Notes: a model not told the origin generated them from the sequence alone. A stretch of 14,804 nucleotides of DNA from Propionibacteriaceae bacterium (GCA_027346035.1 DAIESZ010000225.1:1-14804); one strand, 5' to 3'; positions 1-11,045 are shown, counted from the stretch's first letter. Program-made: numbers and translations.

Positions 1-1031
1 ACGACCGCCGTCTTGACGCCGGTGCGCCCCGACGTGAGGGCGATCGCCTCCTCGAAGCGCGACAGGGGTACCCGGTTCGTGACCAGCGACTCGGCGTCGA
101 TGACCCCTGCCGAGAGCAGGTCGACCGCGCGCACCACGTCGGCTCTCCGGGCGTTCGAGCCGCCGGTGACGATCAGCTCGTTGTAGTGGATCAGGTTGAC
201 GTCGACCTCGGCGGTGGTGCCCTTGGGGAACCCCGCGAAGTAGCTCACCCGGCCGCCGATACCGGCCAGGGCGAGGGCCTGACCGGCGAGTTCGGCGGCA
301 CCCACCGCCACGATCACGACGTCGGCGCCGCGCCCGCCGGTGGAATCGAGCACCACCGCCCTGACGTCCTCGGCCGCCGGGTCGAGGGCCCCGGTGGCGC
401 CGAGCCGGAGCGCAAGTTCGCGGCGGTGCGCGGAGCGGTTCGTGACGATGACCTGCGCCGCGCCCGCCACCCGGGCCAGCTGAGCGTGCAGCAGGCCGAT
501 CGGGCCGGCGCCCAGCACGACCACGGTCTCACCGGGCTGCACCCGGACCTGCCGCGCGCCGTTGAGGACGCAGGACAGTGGCTCCGCGAGGGCGAGGGTC
601 GTGGCCGGGATCTCATGGGGGGTGACGATGAGGTTGCCGGACGCCACGGCGTCGGCGGGAACCAGCATCCGTTCGGCGAAGCCGCCGTCGATCCCGTACC
701 CGACGAGGCGCAGGTTCTCGCACAGGTGTTCCCGGTCGTTGAGGCAGGCATGACACCGGTGGCACGACACGACGATCGACACGGTGGCCTGCTCGCCGAC
801 CCTCACCCCGGACACCCCCTCGCCGACGGCGGCCACCCGGCCGGCGATTTCGTGACCCATCACGACGCCGGGCCGGACTCCGGATGTCTTGGCACCCGAG
901 ATGAGCCGCAGGTCGGTGCCGCACAGCGTGGTGGCCTCGATGTCGAGCACGACCTCGCCGGGGCCCGGCTCGGGCGTCGGGACCTGCTCGAGGCGCAGGT
1001 CACGGGGGGCATGGAGTACGGCGGCGAGCAT
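1..1031 (-). CDS. Zinc-dependent medium-chain alcohol/polyol dehydrogenase (3' end cut by window edge)
   Basis: A cytosolic NAD(P)-dependent oxidoreductase of the medium-chain dehydrogenase family, closest by eye to the sorbitol/threonine/galactitol-phosphate dehydrogenase branch; the substrate cannot be named. I translated it by hand. It starts at the ATG at 1031, with GGAGG 8 nt upstream, and stays open to base 1. That gives 343 codons, so only the last few residues should be missing (family about 340-350). Visible catalytic-zinc residues are Cys37 (TTLCGTD), His60-Glu61 (MGHE) and Glu150 (LAEPLSCVLNGA). The structural-zinc cysteines are complete: Cys90, Cys93, Cys96 and Cys104. The Rossmann motif is GAGPIG at 174-179. 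The second Rossmann strand ends in Thr-Asn198-Arg199-Ser rather than an acidic residue, which hints at NADP(H) preference (inference). It diverges from the ABC exporter; I see no clear -10 for it. Confidence 0.93.
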   Translation of the reverse strand, partial: MLAAVLHAPRDLRLEQVPTPEPGPGEVVLDIEATTLCGTDLRLISGAKTSGVRPGVVMGHEIAGRVAAVGEGVSGVRVGEQATVSIVVSCHRCHACLNDREHLCENLRLVGYGIDGGFAERMLVPADAVASGNLIVTPHEIPATTLALAEPLSCVLNGARQVRVQPGETVVVLGAGPIGLLHAQLARVAGAAQVIVTNRSAHRRELALRLGATGALDPAAEDVRAVVLDSTGGRGADVVIVAVGAAELAGQALALAGIGGRVSYFAGFPKGTTAEVDVNLIHYNELIVTGGSNARRADVVRAVDLLSAGVIDAESLVTNRVPLSRFEEAIALTSGRTGVKTAV

Positions 1032-1243
1032 GGCTGGTGCCTCCTCGGGCGGTGCCGGTGGCCGGCGACGTCGCCTGCCGGCCCACGTGCAGCCGTCGTC
1101 GTCGCCGCGAAACCCCTCGTGGGGCTGCTGCCCCTGTTCTACCAGCCGCCGGAGGCCGTCACCCCGACGTGTCGTCGTGACGCTGCCCGGCCGTATGGTT
1201 GGCTGAACCCTGGGCAGGACGTTCGGCGCGTGGAGAGGTTCAC
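1032..1243. promoter_or_regulatory. Divergent intergenic region between dehydrogenase and ABC exporter
   Basis: 212 bp without a gene. On the plus strand TATGGT at 1194-1199 is the best -10 candidate for the exporter operon, but no good -35 sits 16-18 bp upstream. The ABC start at 1244 has GGAGAGG at 1232-1238. Two short G/C inverted repeats around 1113-1134 (GGGGC-TGCT-GCCCC at 1121-1134) are too weak to call a terminator. No convincing minus-strand promoter was seen for the dehydrogenase. The promoter assignment is tentative. Confidence 0.35.
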
Positions 1244-2152
1244 ATGGGTGCGATCATCGAGGTCCGCGACTTCTCCATGCGCTTCGGCGATCTCACGGTC
1301 ATCGACCACCTGAGCTTCGACGTGCTCGAGGGCGAGACGTTCGGGCTGCTCGGGTCGAACGGATCGGGCAAGACCACGACAATCCGTGCCCTGCTCGACA
1401 TCTACCAGCCCACCGGCGGCAGCCTGAACATCGAGGGCCACCCGTTCAACCCCAGCCAGTCGGCACGCCTCGGTTACCTGCCCGAGGAGCGGGGCCTGTA
1501 CCAGAAGGAATCGGTCATCGACCTGATGACCTACTTCGGGCGGCTCAAGGGCCTGTCCCGGCGGGACGCCCAGGCGTGGTCGATGCGCTATCTCACCGAG
1601 GTGGGCCTGCCGGACAAGGCGCGGGTGCGTCTGGACAAGCTGTCGGGCGGTCAGCAGCAGAAGGTGCAGTTGGGCGTCACGATCATGAACGACCCGGCGA
1701 TCCTCATCCTCGACGAACCGACCAAGGGCTTCGACCCGGTCACCCGCAGGTTGTTGCTGGACCTCCTCGACCGCCAGAAGGCGAGGGGGTCGACGATCGT
1801 GTTCATCAGCCACCAGATGGACGAGGTGGAGCGGCTCTGCGATCGCATCCTGCTCCTCAAGGACGGCCGGGCGGAGGCGTACGGGACCATCCCGGAGGTG
1901 CAGGACAAGTACGGCGGTCGCCGGATCCGCCTGGAGTTCATCGGCGACCTGCCGGCGTCCGAGCTGTACACGCCGGTCGTGCACGAGCGCAACTACGCCG
2001 AACTCGACTTCGGCGAGGACACCGACCCCGACCAGGTACTGCGCGACCTGCTGGACGCCGGGGTGCGGATCCGCAGCTACGACCTCACCAGGATCTCGAT
2101 GGAGGAAGTCTTCCTCCGTGTCTACGGTGCCGACGCCGTGAAGGAGGCGTGA
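1244..2152 (+). CDS. ABC transporter ATP-binding protein (NatA-like, ABC-2 exporter)
   Basis: The ATPase subunit of an ABC-2 type exporter, 302 aa, cytoplasmic and working with the permease that follows. Motifs: Walker A GSNGSGKT at 37-44, with Ser-Asn-Gly-Ser instead of the usual Pro-Asn-Gly-Ala; ABC signature LSGGQQ at 133-138; Walker B ILILDEP at 153-159 with catalytic Glu158; H-loop His190 in ISHQMDE. The Q-loop position reads GYLPEERGLY, the form usual in NatA-type sodium/drug exporters. The C-terminal ~80 residues match the accessory tail (DUF4162-like) of this group, ending in a SMEEVFLRV motif. I chose ATG 1244 because GGAGAGG lies 5 nt upstream and homology begins at once; the upstream in-frame GTG at 1199 overlaps the likely promoter. 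The substrate is unknown (Na+, peptide or drug are all possible). Confidence 0.93.
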   Translation: MGAIIEVRDFSMRFGDLTVIDHLSFDVLEGETFGLLGSNGSGKTTTIRALLDIYQPTGGSLNIEGHPFNPSQSARLGYLPEERGLYQKESVIDLMTYFGRLKGLSRRDAQAWSMRYLTEVGLPDKARVRLDKLSGGQQQKVQLGVTIMNDPAILILDEPTKGFDPVTRRLLLDLLDRQKARGSTIVFISHQMDEVERLCDRILLLKDGRAEAYGTIPEVQDKYGGRRIRLEFIGDLPASELYTPVVHERNYAELDFGEDTDPDQVLRDLLDAGVRIRSYDLTRISMEEVFLRVYGADAVKEA

Positions 2153-2155
2153 GCC

Positions 2156-3367
2156 ATGGGGGGGCACAACTTCCGAACGGTCGTGACCTTCGAGTTCCTG
2201 CGTACGGTCACCAAGCGCCGGTTCTGGGTGATGTCGCTGAGCATCCCGCTGCTGCTGGCGCTGGTGGTCACCCTCACGACCATCAGCTCCCGCTCCCAGA
2301 ACCCGACCGCGACAAGCACCGCGTTCGCGTTCCAATACCACGACGCGTCCGGGCTGGTCACGCCGCAGCTCGCGAAGGCGTTCGGCGTCACCCCGACCAC
2401 CGACCCGGCCACCGCCGTCGCCGCCGTGCGGGCGGGAACGCTGCCGGCGTTCTTCGACATCCCCGCCGACGTGGGGACGGCTCCCGTGCAGGTCTACGGC
2501 GAGGATGTCGGTCTGATCGGCAACTCCCGCTACGACTCGGTCGCCCAGGCGCTGGTCAGGGCGGCGGTGGCGCAGAAGATCGGCGATCCGCGGCTGGCCC
2601 GGCTGGCCGCGTCCGGAGCGCAGGTCACCTCGACGATCTACAACAAGGGCGCCGCGGTCAGCGGGTTCGCCAGTGTGGTCCTGCCGGGCATCTTCCTCGT
2701 GCTGTTCTACCTGTCGATCGTGATGCTCGGTCAGCAGATGCTCAACGTCACCCTCGAGGAGAAGCAGAACCGGGTGAGCGAGATGATCCTCACCACGATG
2801 AGCCCCACGACCCTGATCATCGGCAAGGTCATCGCCCTCGTGGGGGTCGGGATCCTGCAGGCGCTCGTGTTCAGCCTCCCGGTGCTCATCGCCCGCCTCG
2901 TGGCTCCCGGCACGGTGCACATCCCGGGCCTGTCCCTGTCCGACATCCCCATCGATCCGCTTCGCATCGGCTTCGGGTTCGTCATCTTCTTGTTCTCCTT
3001 CGCCATGTTCGCCGGGTTCCTCGTGGCGATCGGCGCGGTGATGCCGACCATCCGCGACGCCAGCGGCGCGTTCAGCGCCGTGGTGGTCACCATGTTCGTC
3101 CCGCTGTACGCGGTGCAGCTGGTCGTCAACGAGCCGCACGCGCTGCTGCCCACGGTGTTCACCTACTTCCCGCTCACGGCCCCGGTGACCGCGCTGCTAC
3201 GCAACGCCCTGGGCACGCTGTCGTGGTACGAGGCGGCGATCGTCGTCGTCGTCCTGGCGGTGATGTCCACCGTGATGCTGCGGGTCGGGGTCCGGCTGTT
3301 CCAGACCGGTTCGATCAGCTACACCTCGCGGGTCAACATCCGCGAGGCGTTGCGCCGGAATCGCTGA
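2156..3367 (+). CDS. ABC-2 type transporter permease (NatB-like)
   Basis: The membrane subunit partnered with the preceding ATPase, 403 aa. Its ATG lies 3 nt after the ATPase stop and has AAGGAGG at 2141-2147, so the pair is translationally coupled. Predicted layout by hydrophobicity: cytoplasmic N-terminus; TM1 about residues 24-44; a large extracytoplasmic domain about 45-170; then TM2 173-193, TM3 223-247, TM4 271-295, TM5 305-322 and TM6 359-378. Between TM2 and TM3 is the cytoplasmic coupling segment EEKQNRVSEMILTTMSP (201-217), the hallmark of NatB/ABC2_membrane_3 permeases. With one permease gene, the exporter is probably an (AB)2 assembly (inference). The last 35 bases overlap the 3' end of the convergent Nudix gene. 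The exported substrate cannot be inferred. Confidence 0.92.
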   Translation: MGGHNFRTVVTFEFLRTVTKRRFWVMSLSIPLLLALVVTLTTISSRSQNPTATSTAFAFQYHDASGLVTPQLAKAFGVTPTTDPATAVAAVRAGTLPAFFDIPADVGTAPVQVYGEDVGLIGNSRYDSVAQALVRAAVAQKIGDPRLARLAASGAQVTSTIYNKGAAVSGFASVVLPGIFLVLFYLSIVMLGQQMLNVTLEEKQNRVSEMILTTMSPTTLIIGKVIALVGVGILQALVFSLPVLIARLVAPGTVHIPGLSLSDIPIDPLRIGFGFVIFLFSFAMFAGFLVAIGAVMPTIRDASGAFSAVVVTMFVPLYAVQLVVNEPHALLPTVFTYFPLTAPVTALLRNALGTLSWYEAAIVVVVLAVMSTVMLRVGVRLFQTGSISYTSRVNIREALRRNR

Positions 3368-3905
3368 CCGGCACCGTCGACTCCTCGACCGAGCCGAGCT
3401 GCAGCATCGGGACGTCACCGCGCTCAAGCAGGCGGGCGAGGTTCGAGGGCCACACGGTGAGGCCGGGCAGGTCGTCGACGGTGACCCACCGATGCTCGAC
3501 CAGGGTGAGGCGTTCCCCCTCGGTGAACCCGTCGGTGCTGATCCCGGCGGAGCGTTGGGAGTCGGAGATCCACACCTCGAAGAACAACTCGTGCTGTTCG
3601 GTGATCTGGTCGCTGTAACCGTGCACGACCCGTCGTTCGGCGATGGGTCCGATGAGCCCGTCGGAGGGGCAGACGAAACCGGTCTCCTCCCGCAACTCAC
3701 GCAGCGCCGCCTCGAACCAGGTCTCACCGGCGTCCACGCCGCCGCCCGGGGTGGTCCACCAGGTGGCGCCGGGAACGCCGGGATCGGTGTCACGGAACAG
3801 CAGGACGCCGGAGTCGTGCCGCACCAGCAGCCGGGCCGCCCGCCGGGACCGGCGTCGACGCTCGGACGGGGGCACGGGCTCGAATCGCCGGCTGCGGAAC
3901 GCCAT
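3333..3905 (-). CDS. Nudix hydrolase
   Basis: A 190-aa cytosolic Nudix-fold pyrophosphohydrolase acting on a nucleoside diphosphate linked to some other group. The Nudix box is intact at residues 55-77: Gly55, Glu61, then REL-x-EE-x-GF with Arg69, Glu70, Glu73 and Glu74, which bind the divalent metal. A WWTTPGGG segment just before the box is typical of MutT/ADP-ribose-type enzymes. The N-terminus is Arg-rich (residues 4-25). The substrate is not assignable. Start: the ATG at 3905 has no Shine-Dalgarno, but TAGTCT lies 6 nt upstream on the minus strand (3912-3917), as in leaderless actinobacterial genes. The C-terminal tail after about residue 170 is low-complexity and overlaps the permease gene. 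It diverges from carA. Confidence 0.92.
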   Translation of the reverse strand: MAFRSRRFEPVPPSERRRRSRRAARLLVRHDSGVLLFRDTDPGVPGATWWTTPGGGVDAGETWFEAALRELREETGFVCPSDGLIGPIAERRVVHGYSDQITEQHELFFEVWISDSQRSAGISTDGFTEGERLTLVEHRWVTVDDLPGLTVWPSNLARLLERGDVPMLQLGSVEESTVPVSDSGATPRGC

Positions 3906-3911
3906 GCAGCA

Positions 3912-3917
3912 AGACTA
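3912..3917 (-). promoter_or_regulatory. Candidate -10 box for a leaderless Nudix mRNA
   Basis: On the minus strand TAGTCT (TANNNT form) ends 6 nt before the Nudix ATG. There is no Shine-Dalgarno between them, so transcription would begin at or near the start codon. No recognisable -35 element is present. Confidence 0.45.
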
Positions 3918-3989
3918 ACCATCGCCGGAACGGCCGATCGGGGGCCGCTGCCCACCGCCGCTGCGGGCGCGGGGCCCGGGACCGAACCC

Positions 3990-3998
3990 TGGTAATCT
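3990..3998 (+). promoter_or_regulatory. Candidate extended -10 promoter of the pyrimidine operon
   Basis: TGGTAATCT combines a TGN extension with a TANNNT -10 box (3993-3998). Transcription would start near 4005 and give a leader of about 45 nt before carA. The leader has a 10-nt palindrome CCCGCGCGGG (4030-4039) abutting the Shine-Dalgarno GAAAGGA (4039-4045). The -35 region is G/C-rich with no match. The leader is too short for a PyrR-type anti-terminator/terminator pair. Confidence 0.45.
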
Positions 3999-4050
3999 CA
4001 CCGAGGATGTAGTCCCGGATGCCTGCCGCCCCGCGCGGGAAAGGACGGTC

Positions 4051-5252
4051 ATGACCCCAGCACCCACCCCGACTACCAGCGATTTTCGCATTCCCGATCC
4101 CGTCCCGGCGATCCTCGTGCTCGAGGACGGCCGGGCTTTCCATGGTCTGTCCTTCGGGGCGACGGGGGAGACCTTCGGAGAGGCCGTGTTCTCCACGGGC
4201 ATGACCGGTTACCAGGAGACACTCACCGATCCGAGCTACCACCGCCAGGTGGTCGTCGCCACCGCGCCGCACATCGGCAATACCGGATGGAACGACGAGG
4301 ACGACGAGTCGCGCCGCATCTGGGTCGCCGGCTACGTCGTGCGCGATCCGGCCCGGCGTCCGTCGAACTGGCGTTCCCGGCGCAGCCTCGACGAGGAGCT
4401 CGTCGTCCAGGGCATCGTCGGGATCCAGGACATCGACACCCGCGCCCTGACCCGGCACCTGCGCGAGCGCGGGGCGATGCGGGTCGGGATCAGTTCGGTG
4501 TCCACCGACGTCGAGGCGCTGCTCGACAAGGTGCGCGCCAGCCCCGGCATGGTGGGAGCCGATCTCGTCGGTGACGTGACCGTCAGCTCCGCCCAGGTGG
4601 TGCCTGCGGAGGGCGCCAAGCGGTTCACGGTCGCCGCGGTCGATCTGGGGATCAAGGCGATGACCCCCCACCAGATGGCCGCCCGCGGGATCGAGGTGCA
4701 CGTGCTGCCGGCCGACACCACCATCGACGAGATCCGCGCGATCGCCCCTGACGGCGTGTTCTTCTCCAACGGCCCGGGTGACCCGGCGACGGCGCTGGCC
4801 CAGATCGAGCTGCTGCGCGGGGTCCTGGCGCGCTCGGTGCCGTTCTTCGGCATCTGCTTCGGCAACCAGCTGCTGGGCCACGCGCTGGGTTTTGGCACCT
4901 ACAAGCTGGGCTACGGGCACCGGGGGATCAACCAGCCGGTGCTCGACCGGCACACCGGAAAGGTCGAGATCACCGCCCACAACCACGGGTTCGCGGTCTC
5001 CGCGCCCCTCGACGGGGTGACCTCCACACCGTGGGGCGAGGTGAGCGTCAGCCACGTGTGCCTCAACGACGACGTCGTCGAGGGACTCGAACTGCGTCGC
5101 GACGACCGCGTCGTCGCCTTCTCGGTCCAATACCACCCGGAGGCCGCCGCCGGCCCCCACGACGCCAACTACCTGTTCGACCGCTTCTGTGACGTGATGC
5201 TGGCTCATCGAGACGCGAGCGCCAGCGCCCCCGACGCCCCGAAGGAGGCCTG

Positions 5253-5253
<1 letters not shown>
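4051..5253 (+). CDS. carA: Carbamoyl-phosphate synthase small (glutaminase) subunit
   Basis: Hydrolyses glutamine and channels ammonia to CarB for carbamoyl phosphate, used in pyrimidine and arginine synthesis. 400 aa (E. coli 382). The N-terminal CPSase domain opens with [13 protein letters not shown] and carries [17 protein letters not shown]. The C-terminal class I glutamine amidotransferase has nucleophile Cys269 in [16 protein letters not shown], the CarA-specific HNHGFAV, and the catalytic pair His362/Glu364 in [15 protein letters not shown] 4051 has AAGGA 5 nt upstream. About 20 residues precede the conserved core, rich in Pro and Thr. It is the first gene of carA-carB-pyrD-pyrF, and its stop overlaps the carB start by one base (TGATG). 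Unlike Streptomyces, no pyrR, pyrB or pyrC lies directly upstream. Confidence 0.98.
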
Positions 5254-8581
<3,328 letters not shown>

Positions 8582-8585
<4 letters not shown>

Positions 8586-9694
8586 CGCCGGTGCACGGGC
8601 GCGGACCGGACCTGATCACCCGGGGCGGCACGGCCGGGTATCAGGAGCTGATCCGCCCGGTGTTGTTCCGCGTCGGTGGCGGCGACCCCGAGGTCGCCCA
8701 CGAACGGATGATCCGCCTGCTCGCACGGACACCGGCACCGCTGACGCGGACGCTGCGGGGCTACACCGCCCCGGCGCCGCATCCGGTGACCGTGGCCGGC
8801 ATCCGGTTCCCCAACCGGGTCGGCATCGCCGCGGGGCTCGACAAGGACGGGATCGCCGCCCCCGCGTGGGCCGGCCTCGGCGTCGGCCACGTCGAGCTCG
8901 GCACCGTGACGCCACGCCCGCAACCCGGAAACGACAAGCCACGACTGTTCCGGCTGCCGGCGTCCGCGGCCATCATCAACCGGATGGGGTTCAACAACGA
9001 CGGGGTCGAGGCGATGTCGCGGCGGCTCGAGGAGTGGGGGGTGCGGCGCGGCCGGCTCACCCTCGGCACGGTCGTCGGCGTCTCCATCGGCAAGAACCGC
9101 ACGACCCCGCTCGACCGGGCGGGCGAGGACTATCTCGCCTGCCTGCGGCGCCTCCACGGGCTGGCCGATTACGTGGCGATCAACGTGTCGAGTCCCAACA
9201 CCCCCGGCCTGCGAACTCTCCAGGACGCCGACACCCTGCGCGGACTCACGGCCGATCTGGTGGGGGAGGCGCGGACGCTGAACCCCACCGACCCGACGCC
9301 GGTGTTCGTCAAGGTCGCGCCGGACCTCGGCCCGGACGCCCTCGAGGACCTGGTCGGGGCCGTGCAGGACACGGGCGTTTCGGGACTGATCGCGACGAAC
9401 ACGACCCTCGCCCGCGACGGGCTCGACCAGGTCGACCTGGCCCGGGCCGGCGAGGTCGGCGGACTGTCGGGCGCTCCGCTCACGGCGAGGGCACTGCGGG
9501 TCGTGGGCCGGTTGGCGAGCCTGACCGACCTGCCGATCATCGGCGTCGGGGGGATCATGACGCCCGCGGACGCCGGAGCCATGTTCGACGCCGGCGCATC
9601 CCTGGTTCAGGTGTATACGGGTTTCATCTACGCCGGGCCCGCGTTGATCCGGGGCATCAACCGGCTCGCGCTGCACGACGAGGAGGACCGATGA
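8582..9694 (+). CDS. pyrD: Dihydroorotate dehydrogenase, class 2 (quinone-dependent)
   Basis: Oxidises dihydroorotate to orotate with FMN, passing electrons to membrane quinone: the fourth step of UMP synthesis. 370 aa. Class 2 hallmarks are the N-terminal quinone-tunnel helices ([21 protein letters not shown]), [15 protein letters not shown] with Lys88, [17 protein letters not shown]...[20 protein letters not shown] with catalytic base Ser204 (between Asn201 and Asn206), [14 protein letters not shown] and [17 protein letters not shown]. Start: GTG 8582 forms a GTGA overlap with the carB stop. There is no clear Shine-Dalgarno, so translation probably depends on coupling. This adds about 20 residues before the usual family start; GTG 8591 is an alternative. 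The gene sits between carB and pyrF as in Streptomyces; Mycobacterium tuberculosis lacks pyrD at this place. Confidence 0.96.
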
Positions 9695-10518
9695 CCATCA
9701 CGGACGCACCGACACCCTTCAGGAAGCGGCTCGACCGCCTCACCGCCCAACGCGGCGCCCTGTGCGTGGGCATCGACCCCCACCCGCCGCTGCTGGCCCG
9801 CTGGGGCCTCGGCGACGACGTGGACGGCCTGGAACGCTTCGCCCGGGGCCTGGTCGAGGCGATCGGCGACCGCGTGGCGGTGTTCAAGCCCCAGGTGGCG
9901 TTCTTCGAGAGCTACGGCGCGGCCGGGCTGGCGGTGCTCGAGCGCGTACTCGCCGACATCCGCGGGGCCGGGGCGCTGTCGATCGCCGACGCCAAACGGG
10001 GAGACATCGGCTCGACGATGGCCGGGTACGCGCGGGCCTGGCTGTCCGACGGGTCGCCCCTGCGGGCCGACGCCATGACTCTGTCCCCGTTCCTCGGCTT
10101 CGAGTCGCTGCGTCCGGCCCTCGACGTTGCTGCCGCCACCGGTCGCGGAGTGTACGTGCTGGCCCGGACGTCGAATCCGGAGGGCCACGGCGTCCAGCTG
10201 TCGGCCGACGCCGACGGGCGTCCGGTCAGCCAACGGATCATCGACGAGGCGCAGGCCGAGAACATCCGCACCGGGCTCGACCATGTGGGCCTGGTCCTCG
10301 GTGCCACCCACCGCGATCTGGGCTGCGACCCGGGCGCGGTCACCGGGTCGCTGCTGGTGCCGGGTATCGGCGCGCAGGGCGGGACGATGGACGGCGTGCG
10401 GGCCGCGTTCGGTCCGGCGGTGGCCCGCGTGCTGCCGTCGGTGAGCCGGGACGTGCTCAACGCCGGTCCCGACGCCGCGGCGCTCGCGGAGCGTGTGACA
10501 CGTCTGCTGGCCTCCTGA
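9691..10518 (+). CDS. pyrF: Orotidine 5'-phosphate decarboxylase (type 2)
   Basis: Decarboxylates OMP to UMP, the final step of the pathway; cytosolic TIM barrel. 275 aa, the length of the type 2 branch found in actinobacteria and longer than E. coli PyrF (245). The type 2 signature DAKRGDIGSTMAGYA holds the catalytic Asp100-Lys102-Asp105 set. Other family segments are ALCVGIDPHPPLL near the N-terminus, VFKPQVAFFESYG, YVLARTSNPEG and LLVPGIGAQGG (phosphate loop), ending with VLPSVSRDVLNAGPD. ATG 9691 overlaps the pyrD stop (ATGA) and has a strong GAGGAGGA at 9680-9687. It is the last gene of the coupled operon; a stem-loop follows 35 nt after the stop. Confidence 0.97.
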   Translation: MTITDAPTPFRKRLDRLTAQRGALCVGIDPHPPLLARWGLGDDVDGLERFARGLVEAIGDRVAVFKPQVAFFESYGAAGLAVLERVLADIRGAGALSIADAKRGDIGSTMAGYARAWLSDGSPLRADAMTLSPFLGFESLRPALDVAAATGRGVYVLARTSNPEGHGVQLSADADGRPVSQRIIDEAQAENIRTGLDHVGLVLGATHRDLGCDPGAVTGSLLVPGIGAQGGTMDGVRAAFGPAVARVLPSVSRDVLNAGPDAAALAERVTRLLAS

Positions 10519-10552
10519 TCGCCTGCTGACGCCCATGTGACAAGCTGATCAA

Positions 10553-10569
10553 CGCCCGTGGATCGGGCG
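10553..10569 (+). terminator. Stem-loop after pyrF
   Basis: CGCCCG-TGGAT-CGGGCG is a perfect 6-bp stem with a 5-nt loop, 35 nt after the pyrF stop. AAACACC follows with no T run, so it may only be a weak or Rho-assisted end to the pyr operon. Confidence 0.35.
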
Positions 10570-10680
10570 AAACACCACAAGTCATGCGGTGATTTCGGCC
10601 CAGATCCGCTCGACGCGCGTTAGCTTTGATGACGTAGTGGTGCACGGGTTCTGCCGTCACGATCGAACGGAGTGTCGAAG
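10570..10680 (+). promoter_or_regulatory. mihF upstream region with candidate -10
   Basis: Less G/C-rich than its surroundings. TAGCTT at 10621-10626 is the best TANNNT match, giving a leader of about 48 nt. The Shine-Dalgarno GGAG (10669-10672) lies 8 nt before the ATG at 10681 and decides that start over the in-frame GTG at 10672, which would overlap it. No -35 was recognised. Confidence 0.35.
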
Positions 10681-10992
10681 ATGCCTATCCCAACACTGTC
10701 TCCGGAGCAGTTGCAGGCCGCACGCAAGGCCGCCACGGAGGCCCGGCGGGCCCGGGCCGACCTGAAGGAGCAGGTGCGTTCCGGTGCGCTGACTCTCGGC
10801 CAGGCGCTCGATCGGGCGGCGGCCGACGATGTTCTCGCTCACGTCAAGGTGGTCGACCTGCTGAAGGCGCTTCCGCGCGTCGGCGAGAAGCGGGCCGCCG
10901 AGATCATGGAACGACTCGAAATCGCCCCGAACCGCAGGGTGCGGGGGCTCGGACGCCACCAGGTTGCCGGCCTCAAGGCCGAGTTCGCCTGA
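10681..10992 (+). CDS. mihF: Actinobacterial integration host factor mIHF
   Basis: A small basic nucleoid-associated protein that binds and compacts DNA; in Mycobacterium it is the host factor for phage L5 integration, and in Streptomyces (sIHF) it affects topology and development. 103 aa, the family length. A basic Ala/Arg/Lys-rich N-terminal helix (about 8-35) is followed by a helix-two-turn-helix domain (about 59-100) with LLKALPRVGEKRAAEIMERL and IAPNRRVRGLG, the conserved DNA-binding segment. It is unrelated to the alpha/beta IHF of Proteobacteria. ATG 10681 was chosen for GGAG 8 nt upstream. The position between pyrF and gmk matches Streptomyces (SCO1480) and Mycobacterium (Rv1388). A strong hairpin follows the stop. 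Confidence 0.95.
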   Translation: MPIPTLSPEQLQAARKAATEARRARADLKEQVRSGALTLGQALDRAAADDVLAHVKVVDLLKALPRVGEKRAAEIMERLEIAPNRRVRGLGRHQVAGLKAEFA

Positions 10993-11005
10993 CCCGTCGC
11001 CGATT

Positions 11006-11040
11006 CGCCGCGGGTGCCCGGCGGGCACGGCCTCGCGGCG
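11006..11040 (+). terminator. Two-tier G/C-rich hairpin between mihF and gmk
   Basis: The outer stem CGCCGCG (11006-11012) pairs exactly with CGCGGCG (11034-11040). The inner stem GTGCCC (11014-11019) pairs with GGGCAC (11023-11028) around a GGC loop. There is an asymmetric internal loop (1 nt against 5 nt). It starts 13 nt after the mihF stop and has no T run. It probably terminates mihF, and it occupies the place where the gmk -35 would lie. Confidence 0.6.
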
Positions 11041-11045
11041 TCCGC

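Noticed and set aside
1199..1243. An upstream in-frame start for the ABC ATPase
   Set aside because: It overlaps the TATGGT candidate promoter box and lacks a Shine-Dalgarno; ATG 1244 has GGAGAGG.
1139..3139. A 666-codon open frame on the minus strand opposite the ABC exporter genes
   Set aside because: It is rich in Arg, His, Asp and Gln with no domain-like pattern, and lies opposite two genes with full ABC motifs. Long antisense frames are expected in high-G+C coding DNA.
10519..10680. A tRNA, small RNA or PE/PPE-type insertion between pyrF and mihF, where Mycobacterium tuberculosis carries PE/PPE genes
   Set aside because: Only 162 bp, with no cloverleaf pattern and no plausible frame; it holds a short stem-loop and a promoter candidate.
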